Shown here one piece after another: positions 23,837 through 36,071 of a stretch of DNA of 64,000 nucleotides; position 1 is the stretch's first letter, and each line of letters starts with the position of its first letter. The notes under the pieces are model-generated. The model saw only the letters and a list, made by a program, of their open reading frames with translations, was not told the origin of the DNA and searched no databases. The position numbers were made by a program, and so were the translations under genes. Source of the DNA: Ceratopteris richardii (Eukaryota; Streptophyta; Polypodiopsida; Polypodiales; Pteridaceae); NCBI GenBank assembly GCA_020310875.1, contig CM035407.1:90936632-91000631 (forward strand), read 5' to 3'.

Positions 23837-24134
23837 TGTTACCGTTAGTGTCCATGTGAAAGGCCAAAATGGCCACCGGACACTTCTTTGTATATGTTCT
23901 TTAATAAAACATATAGTGGCCTAGTCAGTCACAGACTGAGAGTTCGACCACATTTGTAAGACCTAAGAAGTCTGTCTTCGTGCTCACTGTGTACTATGTT
24001 TTCTGCGTATTATACAGCCTCTATGCGGAGTACTGCGTACGGCCTTAGGAGCTCGATTTTCTACTCCGAGCATATCGCCGTGGAGCTCTCAAGAAGGAGA
24101 GCACACTGTGGTGCATCGCCATCAAAATACTTCA
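23837..24134 (+). repeat. R2 3' LTR
   Basis: 298 bp, TGTTACCG...ATACTTCA, preceded by the purine-rich tagtgggagat (23826-23836). Followed by atttg, the probable target copy. Confidence 0.92.
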
Positions 24135-25149
24135 ATTTGAATTTGAATTTTGAATCTTCTCACCTAAAAAAGATCCTAGACTTTAGGGATGGACTTGATT
24201 TGATTCTTCCTACCAAATGAGTCATGGGTTTAGCCTCCTATCTTAACGAGATTCTTTCTTCTCTTTGACATTTACCTTTATACAAGATAGATACAATGAA
24301 ATTGACAAGCATAAGTTCATATGTAGATCTCTATGGGAAGTGACAAATATGTGTGTAGTCCTTAATCATTCGAAAAGCTCTTAGGCTTGCTAATTGCAAC
24401 AGAAGAAGATGTAGAGCGTCTAAAGCCAAATGGCATACTTTGCATGGGATCCTATCAAAGACGTAAAGACAAAGATTTGGCCAACACATCTCTATGTGCG
24501 TTTGTGAGTGTTGCTGCTGATTGAATCATTCGGACATTCATCTCTGCAAAATGTGGTTATCACTAGCATCAGATTGTGAATCTTCTATTGGAGAAAAAAG
24601 ACTTCGATCTAGAACCTTCTACCTTCTATCATGCATGAAGCTTTAGTGGAGGACATGAAGCAGATACATGCATTTGCTCGCAATAAAGCTCTCACACCAC
24701 AACAATGGTAAGGCGAGAGGCATCATACACTTTGATAGTACTACCATATGATTATGATTGCATGCTTCATGTTTTACATTTCATTCTTGCAAGACCTACT
24801 TCTGTCGATACACATCTCATGGTGGATATTGTCCAACCTTTGGAGGTTCCCACATACCACATGGCATCATCCTATCTATCTTGCAGGGAGGTGATCTTGT
24901 CTAGTGAGTTCTTGTTCTGCTAATATACCTCGTTGGTGGTGTACCTATGGAGCATCCACTTGATCCATCTGGTGGACATCTTATGGAGTAGCTAACAATC
25001 ATGCATGGTTGATCCCACTTGGAGGCTTTGGATTTCCACATGGAGACTTTATTTTTGGTGCTCACGTTGTTGCTGCTATATTCTTAATGGACATTTCTCT
25101 CATACTCTAGTACCCTCCATACTCTACAAAATGGCGTTGCATAGGGGGT
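24135..25149. other. Unassigned sequence right of R2
   Basis: This should continue the gypsy-related host sequence interrupted at 12989. I find no conserved domain in any frame and no gene model. Confidence 0.35.
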
Positions 25150-25570
25150 GTTGAGAATATGAGAGTGCATCTTCCTTTTGTATCTAGAAGACACCCCATT
25201 TCCATTTTATATCATATATGTTTTTTATTTGGGTACCCTGCTATTTACTTCTACCTGGTATGCATTCTCCTTCAAGGGGAATTATACAACATTTGGAGAG
25301 CCGCCTCCAAATCTATATAAGGAGGGCCTCTCCCCCCAATTGTACTTGGTTAGAAGCTTGAGGAGCCTACTCCATGCTCTCAGCAAGCTCACTCTAATCC
25401 ATGTGAGTTTTCCCATTTCATGGTCTAATCACTTTGAGTCTCACACTCTTTCATTTGGTGAGTACAATCTTCTTTTCATTTTGCTTTTGTGCATGTACTC
25501 TCTACAAAAAGGTCCCCTCTATTTTCCAGCATGTCAGTTTTTCCTCCTTACACTCAACAACCTACTTGTC
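25150..25570 (+). repeat. Candidate solo or partial LTR
   Basis: A purine tract (gcataggggg, about 25140-25149) is followed by TGTTGAGAATATGAGAG, resembling a polypurine tract and LTR start. About 160 bp in is a promoter-like TCTATATAAGGAGG (25311-25324). The 3' boundary is not clear and no partner LTR is visible, so this is tentative. Confidence 0.35.
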
Positions 25571-25900
25571 TTGATCATATGAAATCATCCAATACACATG
25601 ACATGTATAAATCTCTTTCAATTTGAGAATCATGTTTATTCAACTTTCGTTTTCATTCACTACTCTCTATCCCATACAAGCTACCATCTATTTTGAACAA
25701 TTACCTACTCCTCTCCCATTAAACTCTAGTTACCTCCTTTCACTTCAAATTATTTCCACCTCCCCCTTGTTCTTATCCTTTTCTAGCATCTCTTTTTCTC
25801 TTTGTGTTTGGCACTTTAGGTGTGCAAATAGTCCATTTTGAAGAATATGGACATAAAAAAGGTGGAAAACAACAAAAATCAAACATGTGGAGATAATGGT

Positions 25901-26130
25901 TGTTGGAGTTAGACATCTGCAGGAGCACGCGAACAACACAAGGAAGAAGAAGAAGCTTGGAGCACAAACACACAATACTGAATGTATTACTAGAGAATGT
26001 ACAAAGATAAGTAGCCCATTAGGGCAATAGGCGTATATACAAGCCGGGGGAAAAAACCTCCTAAAGAGGGAAAAAAGTGCCCCGGCGGTCCTAGTGTGTT
26101 CACACACATCACTACCTAAATATATCAACA
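25901..26130 (-). repeat. R4 3' LTR
   Basis: On the plus strand TGTTGGAGTTAG...TATATCAACA. The pol stop codon (26133-26131) abuts it directly because the polypurine-tract region is deleted. Confidence 0.94.
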
Positions 26131-29100
26131 TCACTCCACAAAAGGAAGTAAGCCCAAAGCTTTGCGGAAAGCTTCAAACTTCTCCCTAGGCAGAGCCTTT
26201 GTGAAAAGGTCTACAATGTTCTCCTGCGTGGGCACATATGCCAAGCTGATCTCCCTAGCAGAGAACCTCTCCCTGACATAGTGATAATGCACCTCAATGT
26301 GCTTAGTGTGAGCATGGAACACATGGTTCCTCACAACTGCCAATGCGCTCTGACTGTCACTGAAGATCGTGGTGGCAGAAGACTGGCCAACACCCAAATC
26401 AGCCATAAGGCATCTGAGCCACACACACTCAACAGTCACTGTGAAAGCTGCCCTATACTCAGCCGCACAACTGGAAGTGGCCACAGTAGGCTGCTTCTTG
26501 CTCAACCAAGATATACATGAGCTACCAAGCATGAAGCAAAAACCATTGGTGGACACACGAGTGTCATAGCAACCAGCCCAATCAAAGTCAGAAAAAGCAT
26601 GCAAATCTGGCGTTAGTGATCCCCCCTTGGCATAAACAACCCAAGTAGCCGAGTACCACTCAAGTAGCGAAAGATGCGCTTAACCGCCTTCCAATGCATG
26701 ACTCCTGGGCAATGCATAAACTTGCTCATCTGTACGATAGCAAACTGAATATCTGGCCGAGTAATGCATAAGTAAATCAAGCATCCAACAACCTGCTGAT
26801 AGAGAACAGCATCAAATGCATCTCCAGCATCATGAAGACTCAATCGTAAACCCGTCTCCATAGGAGTGGCAATAGGCTTACAGTCTTCAAGGCCAAAACG
26901 CTGCAATAATGTGTCAATATATTTCGTTTGACACAAAGCCATTCCACCATCAACTTGCATAAACTGAATGCCCAAATAGTGATGCAAATGCCCCAAATCA
27001 GACATCTCAGATGAGGCATGCAAATCAGCCTTGAAATCATCAATATGCTTCTCAATAGGACTAGTGAGCAACATGTCATCAACATAGACAACAATGATCA
27101 GAAGCACATCATTAGCACGCTTAACATATAAGGTGCTTTCAGTTGGACTATTCACAAAACCATGTGCAACTAGATAGGCATGTATCTTCTCATACCAAGC
27201 ACGTGGTGCTTGCTTTAAACCATATAATGCCTTCTTTAACCTGCACACCTGGTTTTCATGCCCTTTCTGCACAAAGCCACGAGGCTGAAAAACATACACT
27301 TCTTCATGCAAGTCACCATTCAGAAATGTTGTTTTAATGTCCAACTGATGTACATTCCAACCATGATGGGCTGCAAGTGCACAAATGCTCCGAACAGTAG
27401 TCATACGGCATGTAGGTGTAAAGGTCTCATCAAAATCAATGCCTCTTTCCTGCGCATAACCCTTTGCAACAAGCCTAGCCTTATACCTGTCAATTGTACC
27501 ATCAGGTTTACGCTTCAGCTTGTATACCCACTTAGTGCCAATGGCCTTCTTGCCAGGAGGCAAGTCACATAAAGACCATGTACCATTCTTCATTATAGCA
27601 TCATATTCAGATTGCATGGCAGCCATCCAATTTTCTGAATTCTGTGCTTCATCAAAAGAAACAGGCTCATTCTCATCACAGAGACTAGACACAGCCATAG
27701 CATAGCAATCTGATGCAAAGGAGGCACTATGAGAGCCTGAACGAGTACGATATGACAAAGGTGCATCTAATTTGTTGTCACGCAAAGTCTACACCAGCCA
27801 TTTTGGCATAGTTTTTGCCTGCTCAATATCAGCTCTCTCATCAACAAGTGCATCATGTAAATCTGCATCAGAAATAGAATGATCTGCATCATCATATGAA
27901 ACCTGCAAAGGCTGAGAAGTTGCCTCATTAGGACTAGCACTAGACTGTCCACCTGTAAAAAGAGGCATCAACGTATCATACATGTCTTTGGAGCTAACAG
28001 ATGTCTCCTTAGTACATGAAAGCAATGGTTGAATAGCATCTTCCACAAAGACAACATCACGGCTTACCAGAATGCGTTTAGTTTGTGGATGATATAGATG
28101 ATAGCCTTTACTTTCAGAACTGTACCCAACAAAAATACATTTTACTGCCTTATCATCCAATTTTCTGCGATGTTGTTCAGGCACTAATGCATATGCCAAA
28201 CAACCAAAAACATGCAGATGAGCAACAGATGGCTTGTGGTCATGCCAAGCCTCATATGGAGTGATAGACTGCAGCGCTTTAGTGGGACACCTGTTCAGTA
28301 CATATGCTGCACACATGACAGCCTCAAGCCAGAAACTATGTGGTAAAGCCTGACTCTTGACCATGCACCTCGCCATCTCCATGAGTGGCATGTTCTTCCT
28401 TTCAGCAACTCCATTCTGTTGAGGTGTATATGGCACTATACACTGGTGTTTTATCCCACGTTCAGCCAAAAATGCATTAAAATCAAAAGACATATATTCC
28501 CCCCCTCGATCAGAACGGAGGGTGCCCATTTTACATGCTGACAAATTTTCAGCCAAAACCAAAAGCTGTTTAAAGCACATGAACACTTCGGACTTTTCTT
28601 TGAGTGGATATACCCATGCATGCCTGGAAAAATCATCAATGAAAGTCACGAAGTAAAGGTAATTCCCAAAAGAGGGTGTCTGCATAGGACCACAGACATC
28701 ACTATGTACAAGCTACAATTTCTGCGTAGCCCGAACTGAACCATCTTTTGGAAAGGAGGAACGCTGCATTTTGCCCAAAATAGAGCCTTCACATACATGT
28801 TTTCCAGGTGCCTTAAGCTTGGGCAAAGAAGACACCATATCAGATTTTTGCAGGCATAGCAAACTAGCAAAATTCAGATGACCAAAGCGTGCATGCCAAA
28901 GCTTTGCATCTGACATAGCCTGAGAATCATGAACTGCACATGCCGAATCATTCACAGATCTTTCATAGTCTATGAGCTCATACAGCCCACGACATAAAAT
29001 GCCAGAAGCAATAATCACATAGCCATTTGATAGATCATGAACTGTACACTTATCATCAACGAATTTCACAACCAAGCCAATCTTGGCTAATGCAGAAACT

Positions 29101-30395
29101 GATAACAGATTCTTCTTGATCCCTGGCACAAATAAGGCATCTGACAAGGTGAAAGAACTACGATCAGCAGTAGTCAGAATGATCTTACCAACTCCCATAA
29201 CAGGATAAGAGGAGTTGTTGGTGCATGTGACAGTATTCCCTGTAGGGGCAGGCTCGAGTGAAGAGAAGAAAATGCGCTGCGAGGTAATATGTTTGGTCGC
29301 CCCACTGTCAAAGTACCAAACATCTGAGTCCAGTGCAGACATGCACTGCTCATGAGAAGATGGGTCAAAACTGCAAACAGTAGTAAACGCCCATTCTTCT
29401 TCCTGCACAAGATTAGCAGACTCTGTTTTTTGTGTAGAGGCTTCTGCAACAACCATTCCAGCCTCCTTTTTCTTTGCCTCTTTTGCAGCCAGTTTTGGAC
29501 AGTTCTTTATGATATGATCATTTCCTTTACAGTACTTGCAAAACAATTTCTGCTTTTCTGATTTCTTCTCATCTTTATCCTGGTTCTTCGAATGTGCAGC
29601 ATTTGCAGATTTCTACTTACTAGTAGAAGAGCTCCATTTTCCTTTGCCCTTCTGACTAGCCAGGAAAGCTTGATCTGCAACACGCATAATGAACTTGTTC
29701 TGCCTAGACTGATCTTCCTACAACAAAACAGAGACTAACTCCTCAAATGATAAGGCATTCGGATTGCCTTTCATCATCAACCAAAGAGTAGAAGCAAAAC
29801 TCTGATATGAATCAGGAAGACCATTCAGAACGGTTTGCACAAGTGAGCTATCTGGTATAACCTCATCAGCAGAAATCAACTGTTCCTTCAAATCTTTGAT
29901 CTTCATTAGGAAATTGTCCATAGAATCACCTTCATTCATGTGCTCACTCTCCAACTGTTTTCGGAGGTAAGCAACACGAGCCTCATTCCTAGCTTGGTAC
30001 AATGTGGTAAGTGTATCCCAAGCATCCCTAGCTGTTCTGCAAGAGCGAATATGAGGAATAATGGCACGTTTGACAAACAAAGCTATCAATGCATGTGCCT
30101 GGGCATCTCTGCCATCCCAACGAATCTGCTCTCCAGTAGGTGCAACAGAAACAGCAGCACGAACAGGAATCTACGGAATATCATCTTCGACACCATCTTC
30201 ATCAGCTCCAGCACCTGTATTTGTAGTACCTGTCGTTATAGGTGTAACAAGACGTCTTTCAACACCCTGCACAATGTTCCACAATCCTTTTGCAACCAAA
30301 ACATGTCGCATCATATAAGCCCATAATGGGTAGTTGGTACCATCCATATTATCCTCAACAGCCAACATACAGAATACATCACTGCTTTCAGCCAT
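26131..30395 (-). pseudogene. R4 gag-pol
   Basis: Start ATG at 30395. The zinc knuckle is complete (CKYCKGNDHIIKNC). Protease keeps YFDSGATKH; the zinc region is LWHARFGH with CEGS in place of CEGC (last Cys lost). Integrase keeps IDDFSRH, SDRGGEY and GVAERKN; RT keeps YVDD (27075-27086); RNase H has SDFDWAG and SCAAEYR, losing the Glu that R3 keeps. Five TAG stops (30171-30173, 29718-29720, 29613-29615, 28713-28715, 27789-27791) each stand where R3 has CAG. One frameshift lies near 26625, where a base is missing compared with R3. The final TGA is 26133-26131. Confidence 0.92.
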
Positions 30396-30736
30396 GGCCG
30401 GTGACTAAAATACCTTGATGCAGAAAATTGATTGTATCTCAAAAAGTTGAATAGAAATGCCTAGACGAGTTTTGCTAGACCTGTAGCAGACTTTGAGACG
30501 CTTAAACTGGCGAACAGAAATTGGTATATACCTTTGGCACAAAAAGACACAATAGCCTACACAAGCACTGCGATAGTGCGTTCGAAGGCCGAAACGAGCT
30601 CAGATCGCGATTTCAGCACCAGAGATCGAAGCTGTTTTGATCTCGAAAACACGCTGCGTATGCTCACCAAAATTCGTGCGATTCTGAGACTGCAAACGGA
30701 GGAGTGTCGACGGCGCCCTAGATGAAGCGACGACCT

Positions 30737-30748
30737 GCTCTGATACCA
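30737..30748 (-). other. R4 primer-binding site (tRNA-iMet)
   Basis: The plus strand reads gctctgatacca, TGGTATCAGAGC in element sense, two bases from the 5' LTR. Confidence 0.92.
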
Positions 30749-30750
30749 AT

Positions 30751-30981
30751 TGTTGGAGTTAGACGTCTGCAGGAGCACGCAAACAACACAAGGAAGAAGA
30801 AGAAGCTTGGAGCACAAACACACAATATTGAATGTATTACTAGAGAATGTACAAAGATAAGTAGCCCATTAGGGCAATAGGCGTATATACAAGCCGGGGG
30901 AAAAAAACCTCCTAAAGAGGGAAAAAAGTGCCCCGGCGGTCCTAGTGTGTTCACACACATCACTACCTAAATATATCAACA
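30751..30981 (-). repeat. R4 5' LTR
   Basis: 231 bp, TGTTGGAGTTAG...TATATCAACA on the plus strand, followed by the second ATGGT. Confidence 0.94.
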
Positions 30982-30986
30982 ATGGT

Positions 30987-31815
30987 CAATTTCATTATAT
31001 CAAAAGATTACAAAGTCCATTCCTACAATTTCCATTTTACTTTTTTGATGCTTTGTTCTTTAATCCTTTGTACACACTCTCCTCTTGCTCTTGATAAGTG
31101 GGACCTCCTTTGTAAGCACAAAGTGTGCAATGACTTGTGTGTTGGTACTTCCAAAGGTTGCATTAATTCTAATGTGGACTAATATGTTTCCTCTTATATA
31201 GCAAGTGACTAAGTCATGACCAGGAGTTTGGGAAATAATGGTTGGGCAAAGGAATTTGCTTAGGTTGCACAAAATCTAGAAGGAAATTTTCAAAAAAAGA
31301 AAAAAATCAGAAGGTGGCCACAATCAAGTGTTGTTATACTTGTGGAGGTGATCGCCAAGAAAATGCATGCACTATACAAACCCAAAATACATAAGTATGG
31401 GGCTCATACTATTGTACAATAGAGAGGAAGTACACTAACCATGTGGCACAAGATTTTCCTTATAACAAGCAAGTAGTCAAACAAAACTACCAATAGCCAT
31501 ATAGGTATCAACGAGAGTATCAAGTCCAACCTTATTTCAAGAACAACATGCATACCAACAGCCTTATCAAGCACAAATTAGGCCACAACTTGTGCTAGGT
31601 GAAAACCAACACCCCCATCCAATATAACCTCAATCTAGTATATGAGAGCAGAAGAAAACCAAGATAGGGCTTTGATATGAGCTTCTACTTTGATCACACA
31701 AAATGATCCAAACATGAATAGTTATGATGCTTCACATAGCGAGAATATCCCTACCTACTACACAGTCTTGAGAACATTCTAAGACTTATCAATATGAGAA
31801 ATAGTATAATGCACA
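30987..31815. other. Unassigned sequence
   Basis: AT-rich with no clear gene. A plus-strand stretch near 31330-31480 (CYTCGGDRQEN, then NHVAQDFPYNK) has a spacing slightly reminiscent of a retroelement zinc finger, but it is interrupted by stops and I do not assign it. Confidence 0.3.
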
Positions 31816-31819
31816 AATA

Positions 31820-33795
31820 GAGAATTTAGAGAAAGGCAATTATCAACCATGGAATATTAGAGTTAGCAACTACATTATGGGCAAAGGATTGTGGGGATTA
31901 GTGAGCGGCATGGAGCCAATGCCACATGTACATGATCCACCACTTCAAGGGCAGGTCAAGGCACTTAATGAATGAATAGAAAGGGATAGGAGAATAATAT
32001 TCATTCTATCCCAAAACATAAGCAATAGCATGATAGGGTGTATACAAGACTTGGACAAATCCAAGAAGGTTTGGGAGACCTTCGAGAGTTTGTACTCTTC
32101 ATCAACCAAGGCAAGGAAGATTCAACTCAAGAAGGAGCTAAATAAACTTAGAAAAGCACCAAGTACTAACATAAATGAGTAGATTTTGAAGGTTAAGGAG
32201 CTTGCATATTCCCTAGGCTCAATTGGGAGCCCAATTGAAGATGCAAATCTTGTCGTGCACACTCTCAATGGCTTGAGAGAGGATGAAAGGTGGAAAGCAT
32301 TCACCATATCTATTTATGTGAGGAATTCCCTACCAGAATTTGATCAATTAATCACATTGATGGTGACCCAGGAGATGAACCAAGGAGGTTCACAATCAAA
32401 GGGCAGCCAAGCCCAATTTTTCTATGCAAGTAGAGGCAAAGGCAAAAGAGGTGGACAGAACTCCAAAGGCAGAGGGAGAGGAAGGTCAAACTCAAGCTCA
32501 AGCAACCAATAAGGCTCCAATCAAAGCTATGGATCAAGGGAAAGAGGAATGAGTAGAGGAAGAGGAGGAAGATCACATGGAAGAGAAGCATCCAATGGAG
32601 AATGCTACGATTGTGGAAAATCGGGCCATTATGCAAGAGATTGTTGGTCCAAAGGAGGAGGAAATCATGGATACAAAAGGAACCAAGGTAATTATGCTAG
32701 TAGCCCAAAAAATTTAGAAACTAATAACTTTCTTATGGTGTATGGCTCAAGTGAAAGAGTCAATTCAAATTTTACATGGTACATTGAAATTGGTTGTAGC
32801 AACCATATGAGTTGCAATAAAGATGTTGGCTTTAATTTACACTCATCCATCACTCAAGGACATGTAGAAACAAGGAATGACGCTAAACACAAGATTACAC
32901 ATGTGGGAGATGTTGCATTGAATGGATCTCAAAGCTCCACGGTGTTGAAGGATGTGTTGCATGTGCCAACCATCACAAAGAACTTGGTTTTGGTAGGTCA
33001 AATGGTTGAAAGAGGTTAGGAGGTGAGGTTCAATGATCAAGGATGCTTTGTTGAAGACCCCATGCAGAGATAGAAGCTCATAGCAAAAGGAAATAAGCAA
33101 GGAAGACTCTTCACAATTGAGGTAAATCCATCAACCCCTCACAATCTCTACTTGTCAATTGGAAATAAAAAGAATTACAGAATCAACTTATGGCATAAAG
33201 AATTGAGCACATGAACTTAAAAAGGATGAAGGACATGAAAAGGAAGGGCTTGGTGAGTGTTCTACCTAATCTTACATCTCAAAATATGCAACACCTATGC
33301 CATGCTTGTCGATTAGGGAAACAAAGCATATTGATATTCAAGAAGGGCGCACATGTGAGCAATGAAGTATTGAATCTCATATGGTAGCAAAGATGTGTTA
33401 CAGGTTGATGATGCATATGAAGCCTAAAAGAAGTTCAAAGAGCAACAACAAAACATGGAGATGACTGGTTCAACCACTTCAAGCACACCATCAGAGGAGA
33501 GTACTACATCAACTTGGCATGGAAGGAAAAGGAATGAAGCTCATTCAAGTGAAGGAATTAGCAAAGGAAAGGAAAAGGCAAATGAAGAAGACCATCGATG
33601 CGGTGAGGTCAGGTTATCCAAAAGGGTTAAATACCCTGTTCAAAAGTTAACTTATGATTCATTCATTGCAAGATACTATGCCTACATGAGTCAAGTTATA
33701 GCTTATGAAGAACCTGACTTTTTTGAAGAAGCAAATAAGCACAGGAAATGGATTGTAGCCATGGAGGAGGAATTCAAGGCACTTGAATAAAATGA
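31820..33795 (+). pseudogene. R5: Ty1/copia gag-protease-integrase fragment
   Basis: Gag begins near 31820 (LEKGNYQPW, then YIMGKGLWGLVSG), continues through KVKELAYSLGSIG and ends with a complete knuckle (CYDCGKSGHYARDC, about 32606-32648). Protease is WYIEIGCSNHM, so the DSG triad is EIG. GAG-pre-integrase remains run to about 33360 (CHACRLGKQS). The sequence then jumps to the integrase/RT linker (DFFEEANKHRKWIVAMEEEFKAL, in pieces), so the integrase core is deleted. Stops include TGA at about 31970, TAG near 32180 and TAG near 33019. No LTRs were found. Confidence 0.8.
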
Positions 33796-33880
33796 TACTT
33801 GTTCATTGGTGTTGAAATTCATAAAGGTAGTTCCCAAAAGAAGGTGTTTGCATAGGACCACAAACATTACTATGAACAAG

Positions 33881-35500
33881 CTACAATTTCTGAGTAGCTC
33901 GAATTGAACCATCTTTTGGGAAGGAGGAATGTTGCATTTTGCCCAAAATACAGCCTTCACTCACATGTTTATCAGGTGCCTCAATTTTGCACAAAGAGGG
34001 CACCATTTTAGATTTTTGCATGCATAACAAACTAGCAAAATTTAGATGACCAAAGTGTGCATGACAAAGCTTTGCATCCGACCTAGCCTGAGAATCTTGA
34101 ACTGCACATGCTGAATCATTCATAGATTTTGCATAATCTATGAGCTTATACAGCCCATGACATAAAATGCTAGAAGCAATAAGATGTCCCCATTTGATAG
34201 ATCATGAATTGTACATCTATCATCAACAAATTTCACATCCAAGCCGATCTTGGCTAATGCTCAAATTGATAATAGATTTTTCTTGATCTTTGGCACAAAT
34301 AAAGTGTTCGATAATATAAAAGAACTTCTATCAGTAGTATTTAGAATGATCTTACCAACTCCCATGATAGGATAAGAGGAGTTGTTGGCACATGTGACAG
34401 TATTCCCTATAGGGGAGGCTCAAGTAAAATCAAGAAACTATGTTGCGAGGTAATATGTTTGGTTGCACCACTATCAAAGTACCAAACATCTGAGTCTATT
34501 GTAGACATACACTTTTCATGAGAAGATGGGTCATAGACTTTTCACAAGATTTGTAGACTCTGATTTAAGTGTAGAGGCCTCTGCAACAACCATTCCAGCC
34601 TCTTTTTTCTTTGCATCTTTTGCAGCCATTTTTGGATAGCTCTTTATGACATGATCATTTCCTTTATGGTATTTGCAAAATAATTTTTGCTTCTCTTCTT
34701 GTCTTTATCATCCTTCTTTGATTGTGCATAATTAGCATATTTTTCCTTACTATTAGATGAGCTTCATTTACCTTTGCCCCTCTGACTAGCCAAGAAAGCT
34801 TGATCTACAACATGCATGATCCTAGACTAATCTTCCTGCAATAGAACAAAGACTAACTCCTCAAATGTGAAGGCATTTGGATTGCCTTTCATCATCAATC
34901 AAAGAGTAGAAGCAAAACTCTTATATGAATCTAGAAGACCATTCAAGAAAGCCTACACAAGTGAACTATCTAGAAAGACTTCATTAGCAGAAATCAACTC
35001 CTCCTTCAAATATTTGATCTTTGTCAGAAACCTATCCATACAATCTCCTTCATTCATGTGCTCACCCTCCAACATTTTTCGAAGGTAAGCAACACAAGCC
35101 TCATTCCTTGCCTTGTATAAAGTGATAAGTGTATCCCACGCATCCTTTGTTGTTTTGTAGGAGAGAATGTCAAGAATAATGGCACCTTTGATAGACAAGA
35201 TTATCAATGCATGTGCCTAAGCATATTTGCCATCCCAATGAAGTTGCTCTACAGTAGGTGCAACACAAACCGTAGCATGACTAGGAATGTGAAGAATATC
35301 ATCATCTTCAATGCCATCTCTATCACCTTCAGTAACTGCATTTGAAGGTGTAATAGGACGTTTTTTTTCAACACCCTACACAATATTCCATAGTCCTTTT
35401 GTGACCAATACATGATGCATCATATATGCCCATAATGGGTAATTAGTACCATCCAACTTATCCTCAACAGCCAACATATAGAATACATCACTGCTTTCAT
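33881..35500 (-). pseudogene. R6 gag-protease remnant
   Basis: Readable pieces are the gag core (34953-35207: ILSYKTTKDAWDTLITLYKAR), a degraded zinc-knuckle/protease region at about 34400-34750, and GAG-pre-integrase (33881-34123) with LCHAHFGH in place of LWHARFGH and CILGKMQ. Multiple frames are needed to read it. It is non-functional. Confidence 0.75.
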
Positions 35501-35814
35501 TAATGGCCACTGACTAAGATACCCTGATGGAGAAAATGATTGTATCTCAAAAAGTTGAATAGAACTACTCTATCAAGTTCTGACAAGCCTGTACTAAACT
35601 TTGAGGAGCTTATACTAGAAATTCGAAACATGTATATATGTTTGGCACAAAAAGACAAAATTGTCTGCATAGGCACTTTGATAGTGCATTTGGAGGCAGA
35701 AACGAGCTCAGATCGCCCTGAGTATGCTCACCAATTTTCATACAATGTTGAGACTTTGATGGGAGGGGTCTTGATGAAACCCTAGATGAAGCGAAGACCT
35801 GCTCTAATACCAAT

Positions 35815-36043
35815 TGTTGGAGTTTGAGATATGCAAAAGCATGCGAACAGCACAAGGAAGAAGAAGAAGCTTGGAGCACAACACACATTATTGAATGTAT
35901 TAACAAGAGAATGTGCAAAGATAAGTAACATGTTAGGGTCGTAGCCGTATATATAGGCCAGGGGAGAAAACATCCTAAAGAGGGAAAAAGTGCCCTGACA
36001 TTCCTAGTGTCTTCACACACATCACTACCAAAATATATCAACA
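35815..36043 (-). repeat. R6 5' LTR
   Basis: 229 bp, TGTTGGAGTTTG...TATATCAACA on the plus strand, clearly an R3-family LTR but more diverged than in R3 or R4. Confidence 0.85.
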
Positions 36044-36071
36044 TTTCGCTAATTACTACCATTTTCAGATG

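Larger units (their letters stand above)
12989..24134 (+). mobile_element. R2: Ty1/copia element, split by R3
   Basis: Two 298-bp LTRs (12989-13286 and 23837-24134) bracket a tRNA-iMet primer site, a 1.2-kb leader, gag, protease, integrase, RT and RNase H. The LTRs differ at roughly 25 positions by eye (about 92% identity), so R2 is clearly older than R1. Flanks are ctttg on the left and atttg on the right, a target duplication with one mismatch. R3 occupies 15478-20622 between gag and protease; removing it and one TCTGA copy leaves about 6.0 kb. Stops and frameshifts make R2 defective. Confidence 0.92.
25901..30981 (-). mobile_element. R4: Ty1/copia element, sister of R3
   Basis: R4 is 5,081 bp on the minus strand with LTRs of 230 and 231 bp. 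The target duplication ATGGT is at 25896-25900 and 30982-30986. The LTRs differ at about four positions by eye (about 98%), so R4 is younger than R3. Its coding region aligns end to end with R3. About 100 bp between the pol stop and the 3' LTR, including the polypurine tract, are missing relative to R3. Confidence 0.95.
33805..36043 (-). mobile_element. R6: truncated R3-family element with 5' LTR
   Basis: In minus sense: 5' LTR (36043-35815), primer site (gctctaatacca at 35801-35812, one change from consensus), leader, gag, protease and GAG-pre-integrase, ending at the start of integrase near 33805. It aligns with the first 40% of R4 at clearly lower identity. The protease and zinc-knuckle regions are shattered by stops and indels. 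The left end joins R5 sequence with no visible LTR or target duplication, pointing to deletion or a truncated insertion. Confidence 0.8.

Noticed and set aside
16064..30395. TAG read as glutamine, or stop codons repaired by U-to-C RNA editing
   Set aside because: The TAG codons sit at different places in sister copies, as random decay would give, and other frame-destroying indels are present. Such editing is known from plant organelles, not nuclear transposons.
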